Part shown: positions 26,853-35,282 of the stretch, piece after piece
Numbering within the stretch: the first letter of the stretch is position 1
How the letters are laid out: every line of letters begins with the position of its first letter
Assembly: GCA_021372825.1 (NCBI GenBank)
Contig: JAJFTR010000066.1
Location: 1 to 37,009, forward strand
Source: Actinomycetes bacterium
GTDB taxonomy: Bacteria; Actinomycetota; Coriobacteriia; Anaerosomatales; Anaerosomataceae
Direction: 5' to 3'
DNA length: 37,009 bases
Made by a program: the position numbers and the translations under genes
The notes under the pieces: generated by a model
Databases searched by the model: none
What the model saw: the letters and a program-made list of their open reading frames with translations, nothing else
Told to the model about the DNA's origin: nothing

Positions 26853-29108
26853 ATGGCCACCGGCCGAAAACGTAGACCCTCCGCGAGCGGTAAGCGCGTC
26901 CCGGCGAGGAACACGCCCTCCCGGCGAACAGCGCGCACACCTGAACCTGCCCCGGTCCTCGACGCCGAAAGCCGCCATGAGGTCGTGGGGATCGTCCTTG
27001 CCGCCCTGGCGGTGACGCTCGGCATCATGATGCTCACCGATACGACCGGAGTGGTTCCCCGTTTCGTCGCCAGCGCCCTTCGTCTCGGTTTCGGAGTCGG
27101 GGCTTATGCGATACCCGTGGTGGTATTGCTGTGGGCCATCAGCTTCTTCGTACGCGCCGTGCGCGTCGATGAGACACGCGTGGGGATCGGGCTTGGTCTC
27201 GTCGTCGTGTCGGCCATCTCCATCGCCGCGGTCGGCGCACCGTCTCTCCTCTTCTGGGAACCAGCAACGCTCGTGTCCCACGGTGGCTATGTGGGAGGGG
27301 GCGTCGCGTGGGTCTTACTGCAGCTCTTTGGCGACGCCATAACGTACGTGTTGCTCGGCGCTCTCGCACTCATCGGGCTCGTTTTCACCGGGATGTCCCT
27401 GTCTCAGATCGTGGACCGCGCACTCGGCATAGTCCATCGCGGCACAGCGGATGAGCTTGCCGAGGAGTCCCGCGCCATGCGCCGCGCCGGCAAGACCGTG
27501 CCCCTCGACGAGTTCGAGCGCGAGACGCCGCCCGCCGCGCCCGAACCCGTGCGCCTTCCGAGGCGCGCGTCGGACCCCGAGGCGGCCCGGCCCACCATCC
27601 CCACGGCTGGCGCGGCCGCTCCGCGTGCGCTGGAGGGTTTCGAGCTGCCCTCGCTTGCGATGCTCAAGCGAAGTCCTCTCTCCGCGGCGGCCTACAGAGC
27701 CAGCGAGAAGGAGCTCAAGGGCACCGCGAGCGTCATAGAGCAGACTCTTGGCACCTTCGACGTTCCGGCACGAGTGGTCGACTGGATCCCCGGACCGACG
27801 GTCACCATGTTCGAGGTCGAGATCGCCAAAGGCATCAAGGTCGGCCGCGTCACCGCGCTCGCCGACGATCTCGCACTCGCACTCGCCGCACCCACAGTGC
27901 GCATCCTCGCCCCGATCCCCGGCAAGTCCTACGTGGGCATAGAAGTACCCAACGAACGCCGCTCTACCGTGACGTTGGGAGACGTGCTCGCGGGCTCTCC
28001 GATGAGTCACCCGAGCCCGTTGCTCCTGGGTATTGGCAAGGACGTCGCGGGCGAGCAGATCACTGCGGATCTTGCGACGATGCCCCACCTTCTGATCGCA
28101 GGCGCGACCGGCACCGGTAAGAGCGTGTGCATCAACGCGATGCTGATGTCGCTTCTCATGCGCGCCACACCTGCCGAGGTCCGGTTGATCCTGATCGACC
28201 CGAAGCGTATCGAGCTCAACCTGTACAACGGAGTACCTCATCTGTACGTCCCCGTCGTCACCGAAGCCAAAGAGGCCGCCTCCGCGCTTGCGTGGGCGGT
28301 TTCCGAGATGGAATCGCGTCTCAAAAGACTGCAGAAGGCCGGGGCGCGCAACATCGCGCAATTCAACAGCCTCGTCCACGACGGCAAGACACCCGAAGGC
28401 GCGAGCGAGATGCCCTATCTCGTGATCGTGATCGATGAGCTCGCGGACCTCATGATGGTGGCGGCCAAGGAGGTCGAGGATTCCATCTGCCGTCTCTCGG
28501 CGCTCGCGCGTGCGGCAGGGATCCATCTGATCGTGGCCACACAACGCCCCTCGACCGACATCATCACCGGTCTTATCAAGACCAACATCACCAACAGGAT
28601 CGCTTTCGCGGTCTCCTCGGGAATCGACAGCCGCGTGATCCTCGATCAACCAGGGGCCGAGAAGCTCGTCGGTCTCGGAGACATGTTGTTCTCCACACCT
28701 GCGTGGCCCAAACCCAAACGCATCCAGGGAGCGTATGTCACCGAGGATGAGATCAACGGCGTCGTCGAACACCTGCGCTCACAGGCTGAGCCGGATTACC
28801 ACGAGGAGATCCTGCACCTTAAGCTGGCGGCGACCGGCGGGGGAGCCGACCTGGGTGAAGGAGACGACGACCCGCTGTTGTGGGAGGCCGCGGATATCGT
28901 CGTCACCAGCGGGATGGGGTCCACGTCGCTACTGCAGCGTCGTCTCAAGGTGGGATATGCGCGCGCAGGACGTATCATGGACATGCTAGAGGCTAAGGGC
29001 ATCGTGGGGCCGCCTGACGGCAGCCGGCCGCGCGAGGTCCTCGCCGACGTGGAGGAACTGGAGTCGATCAAGGCGTTCGAAGAACACGACCGAGATCCAG
29101 GCGAATGA
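26853..29108 (+). CDS. ftsK: DNA translocase FtsK/SpoIIIE
   Basis: FtsK pumps DNA at the division septum to clear and resolve chromosome ends. The 751-residue product has a basic N-terminus, four membrane segments between about residues 45 and 185, a short linker (about 190-265) much smaller than in E. coli FtsK, and the motor: Walker A GATGTGKSVCINAML near 416, Walker B IDELADLM, TQRPSTDIITGLIKTNI and the DMLF motif, ending with the gamma winged helix (about 685-745, VTSGMGSTSLLQRRLKVGYARAGRIMDMLEAKG) that reads KOPS-like sites. A ribosome site GAGGAG is at 26839-26844. The KOPS-like sequence used here is unknown. Confidence 0.96.
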   Translation: MATGRKRRPSASGKRVPARNTPSRRTARTPEPAPVLDAESRHEVVGIVLAALAVTLGIMMLTDTTGVVPRFVASALRLGFGVGAYAIPVVVLLWAISFFVRAVRVDETRVGIGLGLVVVSAISIAAVGAPSLLFWEPATLVSHGGYVGGGVAWVLLQLFGDAITYVLLGALALIGLVFTGMSLSQIVDRALGIVHRGTADELAEESRAMRRAGKTVPLDEFERETPPAAPEPVRLPRRASDPEAARPTIPTAGAAAPRALEGFELPSLAMLKRSPLSAAAYRASEKELKGTASVIEQTLGTFDVPARVVDWIPGPTVTMFEVEIAKGIKVGRVTALADDLALALAAPTVRILAPIPGKSYVGIEVPNERRSTVTLGDVLAGSPMSHPSPLLLGIGKDVAGEQITADLATMPHLLIAGATGTGKSVCINAMLMSLLMRATPAEVRLILIDPKRIELNLYNGVPHLYVPVVTEAKEAASALAWAVSEMESRLKRLQKAGARNIAQFNSLVHDGKTPEGASEMPYLVIVIDELADLMMVAAKEVEDSICRLSALARAAGIHLIVATQRPSTDIITGLIKTNITNRIAFAVSSGIDSRVILDQPGAEKLVGLGDMLFSTPAWPKPKRIQGAYVTEDEINGVVEHLRSQAEPDYHEEILHLKLAATGGGADLGEGDDDPLLWEAADIVVTSGMGSTSLLQRRLKVGYARAGRIMDMLEAKGIVGPPDGSRPREVLADVEELESIKAFEEHDRDPGE

Positions 29109-29133
29109 CGGTCCTGCAACGAAGGACAGCGCC

Positions 29134-29913
29134 ATGCCAGTAGGAGAGAAGCTTGCCGCCGAGCGGCGCAAACAGGGTAAGACGCTCGTCGACGTGGCCG
29201 CGGCGACGCATATCATGCAGCGGCTTCTGGACGCTCTGGAGCACGGCCGGTATGAGGAGCTCCCGAGCCCGGTGTACGTCCGCGGCTACATCCAGAACTA
29301 CGCTCACTACCTGCACATCGATCCCACACCGCTTCTCATCGAGTTCCAAAACGACATCGGCGGAAGGACTCGTGACACCCGTCTGGACGAGCTTCCCGAA
29401 AGAACCGTCGTGCCCATGCACGACCAGATGCATCACATCCCCCGCAGGACATGGCTTGTGATCGCGAGCGCTTTGATCGTGATCGGCCTGACGCTGTGGG
29501 CGATCAGCGCGCTCGTGCCGAGCGGCGAGACACTACCACCCATCCCCCCCGTCACGACGGGAACGGTGGAGCCGACCGCCACGCCTGGCCTCACCACCTC
29601 CACCGCCCCGGCGGCGACGGCCACGCCAGAGCCTGCGGCGGAGAGCACCGCGACTGTCCCCGGAGAGGCTTTCACACTGAGCGTGAGCGTGAAGGAGGGC
29701 GCCGCCTCGTGGCTGCGCGTGATCGTCGACGGGAAGAAGGCCTACGAGGGCACTCTCACCGGGGGGACGAGCAAGGAGTGGACCGTCAACACGGAAGCAT
29801 CTGTCCGTGTCGGAAAACCTGGAGCGGTGACGGTCACAAAGGACGGGGCGCCCGTCGCTTTGAAGAACGTCGGCGGTGTCGCCGTCGCCACGATCACCGT
29901 GTCCCCTCGATGA
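29134..29913 (+). CDS. RodZ-like membrane protein with N-terminal HTH and C-terminal DUF4115
   Basis: The 259-residue product has a cytoplasmic XRE-like helix-turn-helix (residues 1-65, EKLAAERRKQGKTLVDVAAATHI with PSPVYVRGYIQNYAHYL), one membrane segment (106-128), a Thr/Pro/Ala-rich extracellular linker (130-176) and a DUF4115-type beta domain (177-259, LSVSVKEGAASWLRVIVDGKKAYEGTL). This is the layout of RodZ, which in rods links MreB to the membrane; here no mreB is near and many Actinobacteria lack it, so the role may be in division or envelope regulation. It follows ftsK by 25 bases, with AAGGA before the ATG at 29134. It is likely in the same operon as ftsK. Confidence 0.88.
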   Translation: MPVGEKLAAERRKQGKTLVDVAAATHIMQRLLDALEHGRYEELPSPVYVRGYIQNYAHYLHIDPTPLLIEFQNDIGGRTRDTRLDELPERTVVPMHDQMHHIPRRTWLVIASALIVIGLTLWAISALVPSGETLPPIPPVTTGTVEPTATPGLTTSTAPAATATPEPAAESTATVPGEAFTLSVSVKEGAASWLRVIVDGKKAYEGTLTGGTSKEWTVNTEASVRVGKPGAVTVTKDGAPVALKNVGGVAVATITVSPR

Positions 29914-29946
29914 CCGTCCCGCCGTAAGGCGTACGAGAGGAGCAGC

Positions 29947-30444
29947 ATGGCAAAGGAACAAAGCTTCGACGTCGTGTCGCAGGTGGACATGCAAGAGGTC
30001 GACAACGCGGTGCAACAGGCGTCCAAAGAACTCATGCAGCGCTACGACCTCAAGGACACCAAGTCCACTGTCACCTTCGACAAGCATGCCCCCACGATCA
30101 CCATCACGGCCCCGAGTGATTTCGTCTTCACGCAGGTCAAAGACATCCTCGACACCAAACTCGTCCGCCGCGGGATCGATCTCAAGGCACTCGCATGGGG
30201 CAAGATCGAGCCAGCTGCCGGCGGCGCCGTGCGCGGGGTCGCCACTATCGTCAATGGCATCGACTCCGAGATCGCCCGGAAGATCAACAAGGACGTGCGC
30301 GACGAGAAGTTCAAGGTCAAGGTGCAGATCGAAGGCGACAAGGTGCGCGTCTTCTCTCCAAGCCGAGACGAGCTGCAGGCGGTGATCGCCTTCTTGAAGT
30401 CACGGGACTACGGGATACCTCTGCAATTCACCAACTACCGTTAG
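29947..30444 (+). CDS. YajQ family nucleotide-binding protein
   Basis: The 165-residue product has the family start EQSFDVVSQVDMQEVDNAVQQA and RYDLKDTKSTVTF, two ferredoxin-like folds (about 1-85 and 90-165), and KKINKDVRDEKFKVKVQIEGDKVRV-like text near 120-140. YajQ proteins bind nucleotides or RNA; the Xanthomonas member binds cyclic di-GMP and modulates a transcription factor, but the role elsewhere is unclear. The ATG at 29947 has GAGAGGAG upstream (29935-29942). Its place between the RodZ-like gene and rimO is not the mycobacterial order. Confidence 0.93.
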   Translation: MAKEQSFDVVSQVDMQEVDNAVQQASKELMQRYDLKDTKSTVTFDKHAPTITITAPSDFVFTQVKDILDTKLVRRGIDLKALAWGKIEPAAGGAVRGVATIVNGIDSEIARKINKDVRDEKFKVKVQIEGDKVRVFSPSRDELQAVIAFLKSRDYGIPLQFTNYR

Positions 30445-30451
30445 CCGCGTC

Positions 30452-31744
30452 GTGAGCGTGCCTTCGATCGCATTCATCACTCTCGGATGCCCCAAGAACG
30501 AGGTCGACACCGACCGCATGCGGGCCGCGGTGAACGCGTCTGCGTACACGGTCTCCGTTTCGTCTGAGGACGCCGACGTCGTCGTCCTCAACACCTGCGC
30601 CTTCATCCAAGACGCTGTCGAGGAAGCCATCGCCGAGATCATGGACCTCGCCGAGTGGAAGGCCGCCCGCGACGGGCGTCTGGTCGTCGTGACCGGCTGC
30701 CTCCCGTCCCGGTACGGCGCTGCGCTCCGCCCGGAGCTTCCCGAGGTCGACGCGTTCGTGCCCGTCGCCGAGGAGAACACCCTGCTGGATGTGCTGGAAC
30801 GCCTCACAGGCGTGCCTGCGTGTGCGACGAAAGGTCCCTCCCGCACCGTCTCGGGGACCACCGCGTACGTGCAGATCTCAGACGGGTGCGACCGCCGATG
30901 CGCATACTGCGCGATCCCGTCCATACGCGGGCCGCACAAGAGCCGTCCTCTCGATGACGTGGTGGACGAAGCGCAGCTGCTCATCGATCGCGGAACGCGC
31001 GAGATAGTGCTCGTCGGACAGGACACCTCCTCCTGGGGCCGGGACCTCGCCGGGCAAGAGCGACTGCCGGAGCTACTCCACGCGGTGGCGTCGCTTCCCG
31101 GAGACTATCGCGTCCGGCTCATGTACCTGCAGCCCGACGGCATCAGCGGCCGGCTGCTCGACGTGATGGCGGGAAGCGACCGCATCTGCCGGTACCTCGA
31201 CATCCCCGTGCAACACGCCTCGCGCGACGTTCTGCGCCGTATGGGGCGCACAGGAGACTACGACTCTCTGCTCGCGTTGGTGGAGGGTATCCGCAAGGCC
31301 CTGCCCGGTGTGACACTTCGCACCACGGTGATGGCCGGGTTCCCTGGCGAGACACGCCAAGACGCCCAGATGCTCGAAAGGTTCGTGCAAGAGGCCGCCT
31401 TCGACTACACAGGCGTGTTCGCCTTCTCTGCCGAGGAGGGAACACCTGCTGCCGGTCTGCCGGGCCAGGTACCGCGCCGCACCCGCCTCTCTCGGGCACA
31501 GCGGCTCGCGGACCTCGGACACGTCGTCGGAGCTGCACGAGCGGCACGGCACGTGGGAAGCACCGTCACCGTGCTCGTCGAGGAGGGGGACGAGGACGGC
31601 ATGGCAGTCGGACGTACGTGCGGGCAGGCTCCCGAGATCGACGGCGTGACGCTCTTCCCTCCAGGGCCCGAGAGCGGTACGTTCGCACGCGTGAGAATCG
31701 ATGATTCTGATGGCTACGACCTTATCGGTCAGGTGATCGCGTGA
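30452..31744 (+). CDS. rimO: Ribosomal protein S12 methylthiotransferase
   Basis: RimO is a radical-SAM enzyme that adds a methylthio group to Asp88/89 of ribosomal protein S12. The 430-residue product has the N-terminal UPF0004 domain with its own [4Fe-4S] ligands (Cys13 in LGCPKNEVDTD, Cys49, Cys83), the radical SAM CxxxCxxC at Cys146, Cys150 and Cys153 in CDRRCAYCAIP, and a C-terminal TRAM domain (about 365-430). MiaB, the tRNA relative, has a different N-terminal motif, so RimO is preferred. The GTG at 30452 is used; GTG 30458 is possible, and no Shine-Dalgarno is visible for either. It overlaps pgsA. Confidence 0.92.
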   Translation: MSVPSIAFITLGCPKNEVDTDRMRAAVNASAYTVSVSSEDADVVVLNTCAFIQDAVEEAIAEIMDLAEWKAARDGRLVVVTGCLPSRYGAALRPELPEVDAFVPVAEENTLLDVLERLTGVPACATKGPSRTVSGTTAYVQISDGCDRRCAYCAIPSIRGPHKSRPLDDVVDEAQLLIDRGTREIVLVGQDTSSWGRDLAGQERLPELLHAVASLPGDYRVRLMYLQPDGISGRLLDVMAGSDRICRYLDIPVQHASRDVLRRMGRTGDYDSLLALVEGIRKALPGVTLRTTVMAGFPGETRQDAQMLERFVQEAAFDYTGVFAFSAEEGTPAAGLPGQVPRRTRLSRAQRLADLGHVVGAARAARHVGSTVTVLVEEGDEDGMAVGRTCGQAPEIDGVTLFPPGPESGTFARVRIDDSDGYDLIGQVIA

Positions 31745-32346
31745 CTGCTCTGTCGAGCGCAGCGAACCGTGTCACGCTCGTGCGCATCGTGCTCATCCCC
31801 GTGTTCCTCGTGATCCTTCTGGCCGAGTTGCCGGTCTGGGGTCCGTGGCTTGCCGCCGTGGTCTTCGCGCTTCTCGCATCGACAGACGCGGTCGACGGCT
31901 ATCTTGCGCGTTCGCGGAACGAGGTCACCACCTTCGGAAAGTTCATCGACCCGCTCGCCGACAAGCTCCTCGTGACCGCCGCGCTCGTCGCCCTCGTGGA
32001 CCTCGAGCGGCTGCCCTCGTGGATCGCGCTCGTCATCATCTCGCGCGAGCTGGTGGTATCCGGGCTTCGGATGGTGGCGGTCGCTGAGGGCCGGGTGATC
32101 GCCGCGTCGATGTGGGGCAAGGTGAAGACGGTCTTGCAGATCGTGGCGATCGTCGGATTCATCGTGATGGACAGCTCCGTCATCCCCGACGTCTTCGGAG
32201 CGGGCACCGCAACCGCGTTCCGCTGGCTGGTGTGGGCGGTCATGATCGCGGCGCTCATAGCCACCGTCGTCTCGATGATCGACTACTTCTACCACGCTCG
32301 CGACATCATCACCGGGCCGTGGAGCAAGGGGCAGCGCGATGCGTGA
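31741..32346 (+). CDS. pgsA: CDP-diacylglycerol-glycerol-3-phosphate 3-phosphatidyltransferase
   Basis: PgsA makes phosphatidylglycerol phosphate from CDP-diacylglycerol, the product of CdsA, and glycerol 3-phosphate. The 201-residue membrane protein carries the CDP-alcohol phosphotransferase signature D-x2-DG-x2-AR-x8-G-x3-D-x3-D exactly, from Asp49 to Asp74 (STDAVDGYLARSR then FGKFIDPLADK), and about five membrane segments. The GTG at 31741 overlaps the rimO stop (GTGA). Head-group specificity is inferred from context and from similarity to the pgsA-cinA pairing of other Actinobacteria, not from a decisive residue. Confidence 0.92.
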   Translation: MTALSSAANRVTLVRIVLIPVFLVILLAELPVWGPWLAAVVFALLASTDAVDGYLARSRNEVTTFGKFIDPLADKLLVTAALVALVDLERLPSWIALVIISRELVVSGLRMVAVAEGRVIAASMWGKVKTVLQIVAIVGFIVMDSSVIPDVFGAGTATAFRWLVWAVMIAALIATVVSMIDYFYHARDIITGPWSKGQRDA

Positions 32347-33562
32347 CCGAGTGCCCGCCGCCATCGTCACGGTGGGGACCGAACTCGTCAGGGGCCTGCG
32401 TCTGGACACCAACACCGCCGAGGTCGCCTCGGCGCTCTGGATCACAGGATACGACGTGGCCGAGACGGTCTCGGTACCTGACTCGGTGGACGCCATCGCA
32501 CGCACGATGTCGCGCCTGGTGGACACGTATCCGCTCGTCGTAGTGACGGGCGGGCTCGGCCCGACGCATGACGACGTCACGCGCGAGGCCGCCGCACGTG
32601 CTCTCTCGCGCCCTATGGAGCGCGAACCATCCCTCGAAAAGGCCCTCCTAACGCGCGGCCCAGGACACACCGATCCACAGGCGCGCGCGCAGATGCTCCG
32701 CCAGGCAGAGCTTGTGAGCGGCGCCCGGCCGATCGCGCCGAGTGTCGGCACCGCGCCGGGGCAGGTCATCGCCACGGGCACGAGCACGCTCGTCTTGCTG
32801 CCAGGGCCTCCTGCCGAGATGCGGCCCATGGTGCGCGAGTTCCTGGGAAGCGGACATCACGCGGCGCACGTTCGGACGCTCCGCTGTCTGGGCATCACCG
32901 AGACCGACGCCCAGCTCGCGGCACAAGCGGTGCTCGGCAACTCACCAGGCATAGGACTCACCGTGCTCGCCACTCCGGCGCTCGTGGACGTGGTGCTCTT
33001 CGATGAGGGCGCCGATGACCCGGCGCTGGACGAGGCTGCGACACGCATCGCCGCCGCACTCGGGACCGCCTGCTACTCCACGGATGGCTCGACTCTTGCC
33101 GAGACGGTCCTTGCGCATGCGCGCTCCACCGGCGATCGGCTTGCTACGGCCGAGTCGTGTACAGGCGGTATGGTCGCCTCGGCACTTACCGATGTTCCGG
33201 GCGCCTCGGACGTCTTCGCCGGAGGGGTGGTGGCGTACTCCAACGATGTGAAGACCTCTCTTCTTGGGGTGCCACCAAGCACCCTTGCCGCGCACGGGGC
33301 GGTCTCCGAAGAAACAGCGCTTGCGATGGCCACCGGCGCGCTCGGGCTCGGGGCGACGTGCGCGGTGGCGACGACAGGCGTCGCGGGCCCGACAGGCGGC
33401 TCGCCTGACAAGCCCGTCGGTCTCGTATGGATCGCGACAGCGTCGCGTCATAGCCAAGGCACGGCGCGCGAGTATCGTTTTCCCGGTGACCGCACCGGAG
33501 TCCGCGCTCGCGCCACCGCTCATGCGCTCGACGCTCTGCGGCGAGCCCTGCTGGTCCCTTAA
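32339..33562 (+). CDS. cinA: CinA family nicotinamide-nucleotide amidohydrolase / ADP-ribose pyrophosphatase
   Basis: CinA has an N-terminal COG1058 domain (molybdopterin-binding fold, ADP-ribose pyrophosphatase activity in some species) and a C-terminal PncC-type domain that deamidates nicotinamide mononucleotide in NAD recycling. The 407-residue product shows AAIVTVGTELVRGLRLDTNT and GGLGPTHDDVTREA in the first half, and TAESCTGGMVASALTDVPGAS and TTGVAGPTGG in the second, all well conserved. The ATG at 32339 overlaps the pgsA stop by eight bases. The name comes from competence induction in Streptococcus, where it is linked to recA; here recA follows 0.67 kb later. Confidence 0.93.
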   Translation: MRDRVPAAIVTVGTELVRGLRLDTNTAEVASALWITGYDVAETVSVPDSVDAIARTMSRLVDTYPLVVVTGGLGPTHDDVTREAAARALSRPMEREPSLEKALLTRGPGHTDPQARAQMLRQAELVSGARPIAPSVGTAPGQVIATGTSTLVLLPGPPAEMRPMVREFLGSGHHAAHVRTLRCLGITETDAQLAAQAVLGNSPGIGLTVLATPALVDVVLFDEGADDPALDEAATRIAAALGTACYSTDGSTLAETVLAHARSTGDRLATAESCTGGMVASALTDVPGASDVFAGGVVAYSNDVKTSLLGVPPSTLAAHGAVSEETALAMATGALGLGATCAVATTGVAGPTGGSPDKPVGLVWIATASRHSQGTAREYRFPGDRTGVRARATAHALDALRRALLVP

Positions 33563-33563
33563 G

Positions 33564-34154
33564 ATGCCGACGAGGGCGTTTCTCGCAATCGCACTCGACG
33601 ACGGGCTTCGAGGTGTGCTCGCGCAGTCCGCCGCAGCCGTGCGGAAAAATGCCCCCACCTGGCGGGGTGAGAAGTGGGTGAGCGCTCAGAACTTGCACGT
33701 CACTCTCGCGTTCCTCGGCCTTCTGGAACCTCCCGCCCTCGACGCGGCACAGCGCCTTGCCGAGACGGTCTGCAATGACCACTCGCCCTACACGCTCGGC
33801 CTCGCACGAGTCATCCCGGCGCCGCGTCCCCGCTCGGCCAGCATGCTGTGGGCGACGGTATCCGACGGGTACGACGAGACGTCGGAGCTCGCCGACGAGT
33901 TGGCAACGCGGCTTGTGGAAGTGGGCTATGAGCCTCCGGCCCGCGAGTTCACCCCGCACATCACGCTGGTCCGCGCGAGGCGCCCGCGCCCGGTGCCGTC
34001 GTTGGCACTGGATGCCGCGAACGACGTGATCGCCTCGGCCGAACCACTCGACCTTGCCATGTCAGTGCAAGGGGTTACCGTGTACTCGAGCACACTCACC
34101 CCGCAAGGACCGGTCTATGATCAGCTCGCCTTCCTGCCGCTTCGGGGTGATTGA
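33564..34154 (+). CDS. thpR: RNA 2',3'-cyclic phosphodiesterase (2H phosphoesterase)
   Basis: ThpR/LigT proteins open 2',3'-cyclic phosphates and can join tRNA halves in vitro; the cellular role is unsettled. The 196-residue product has two HxTx motifs, His45-Val-Thr47 in NLHVTLAFLG and His132-Ile-Thr134 in TPHITLVRAR, that form the active site. The ATG at 33564 comes one base after the cinA stop without a visible ribosome site, which suggests coupling to cinA. Its stop codon (34152-34154) is inside the recA promoter -35 element. In many Actinobacteria the clgR regulator lies here; this gene occupies that place. Confidence 0.92.
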   Translation: MPTRAFLAIALDDGLRGVLAQSAAAVRKNAPTWRGEKWVSAQNLHVTLAFLGLLEPPALDAAQRLAETVCNDHSPYTLGLARVIPAPRPRSASMLWATVSDGYDETSELADELATRLVEVGYEPPAREFTPHITLVRARRPRPVPSLALDAANDVIASAEPLDLAMSVQGVTVYSSTLTPQGPVYDQLAFLPLRGD

Positions 34155-34177
34155 CACCGAACGTGTGTTCGTATAAC
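34151..34177 (+). promoter_or_regulatory. recA promoter
   Basis: TTGACA at 34151-34156 matches the -35 consensus exactly, overlapping the thpR stop, and TATAAC at 34172-34177 is a good -10. The spacer is 15 bases, shorter than the ideal 17, which is tolerable for a repressed promoter. Transcription would start near 34184, about 45 bases before the recA ATG. The spacer is filled by the LexA box. Confidence 0.7.
34158..34171 (+). promoter_or_regulatory. LexA binding site (SOS box) of recA
   Basis: CGAACGTGTGTTCG at 34158-34171 is CGAAC-N4-GTTCG, a perfect palindrome in its arms. It matches the SOS box of Actinobacteria and Bacillus. It fills the spacer between -35 and -10, so LexA binding would block RNA polymerase. 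lexA itself is not in the window. Confidence 0.9.
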
Positions 34178-34227
34178 GTGGAACCGGCCTCAGGGGTCGC
34201 CCGGATGGGTGAAAAGGAGCAGACGTC

Positions 34228-35271
34228 ATGGAACGCGAGAAGGAGAAGGTCCTCGATCTCACGCGCGAGCAGATCGAGCGCAAGTTCGGCAAGGGATCCC
34301 TCATGCGCTTGGGAGAGCACGCCCTCATCGCGGGGATCAGCGCGATACCCACAGGATCGCTTGCGCTTGACGCCGCTCTCGGCATAGGTGGGGTGCCGCG
34401 CGGACGCATCGTCGAGATCTATGGCCCCGAGTCGTCTGGCAAGACCACACTCGCGCTCCAGATCGTCGCCGAAGCGCAGGCCATGGGGGGCGTCGCCGCA
34501 TACATCGATGCCGAGCACGCGCTCGATCCTACGTACGCGGCCCGGCTCGGTGTCGACATCGACGACATCCTCATATCCCAGCCCGACACGGGCGAGCAAG
34601 CACTCGAGATCGCCGACATGCTCATCCGGTCAGGCGCCATCGACGTCATCGTGATCGACTCGGTCGCCGCACTGGTGCCTCGAGCGGAACTCGAGGGTGA
34701 GATGGGCGACTCGGCGGTGGGGCTGCAAGCCCGCCTCATGAGTCAGGCCATGCGCAAGCTTGCCGGATCGCTCAACAAGTCAGACACCACCTGCATCTTC
34801 ATCAACCAGCTTCGGGAGAAGATCGGTGTGATGTTCGGAAGCCCCGAGACGACATCCGGCGGCCGGGCCCTCAAGTTCTATGCGTCCATCCGCATCGACG
34901 TGCGACGCATCGATTCGATCAAGCAAGGGACCGACATCGTCGGCAACCGCGTGCGCGCCAAGGTCGTCAAGAACAAGGTGGCCCCGCCCTTCCAGCAGGC
35001 GGAGTTCGACATAATGTACGGACTCGGCATCTCCAAGGAGGGCAGCATCCTGGACCTCGGCGTGGAGGAAGGCGTCGTCGCCAAGTCTGGCGCCTGGTAC
35101 ACATATGGGGAAGAACGTCTCGGCCAGGGGCGCGAAGCCGCCAAGGAGTTCTTGAAGGAACACACCGCGATACGCGACCAGATCGAGCAGGAGATCCGCA
35201 CCAAGATAGGCTTGCCGCTGCCGGGCACGGCGCCCGCCGCCGCCGAGAGCACGGCTGACACGTCCGAGTAG
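34228..35271 (+). CDS. recA: Recombinase RecA
   Basis: RecA forms filaments on single-stranded DNA for strand exchange and triggers LexA self-cleavage. The 347-residue product has Walker A GPESSGKT at 66-73, [11 protein letters not shown], the Walker B strand [17 protein letters not shown], the L1 loop region and the L2 loop ([20 protein letters not shown]), and the C-terminal domain ending in an Ala/Glu tail. No intein is present. AAAAGGAG at 34212-34219 sets the ATG at 34228. Expression is expected to rise on DNA damage through the SOS box upstream. recX follows 11 bases later. Confidence 0.98.
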   Translation: MEREKEKVLDLTREQIERKFGKGSLMRLGEHALIAGISAIPTGSLALDAALGIGGVPRGRIVEIYGPESSGKTTLALQIVAEAQAMGGVAAYIDAEHALDPTYAARLGVDIDDILISQPDTGEQALEIADMLIRSGAIDVIVIDSVAALVPRAELEGEMGDSAVGLQARLMSQAMRKLAGSLNKSDTTCIFINQLREKIGVMFGSPETTSGGRALKFYASIRIDVRRIDSIKQGTDIVGNRVRAKVVKNKVAPPFQQAEFDIMYGLGISKEGSILDLGVEEGVVAKSGAWYTYGEERLGQGREAAKEFLKEHTAIRDQIEQEIRTKIGLPLPGTAPAAAESTADTSE

Positions 35272-35282
35272 CGGGCCGGTCC

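Noticed and set aside
27315-28772. Open frame of 485 codons on the minus strand opposite ftsK
   Set aside because: Shadow of a conserved gene; low-complexity composition and no recognisable motif.
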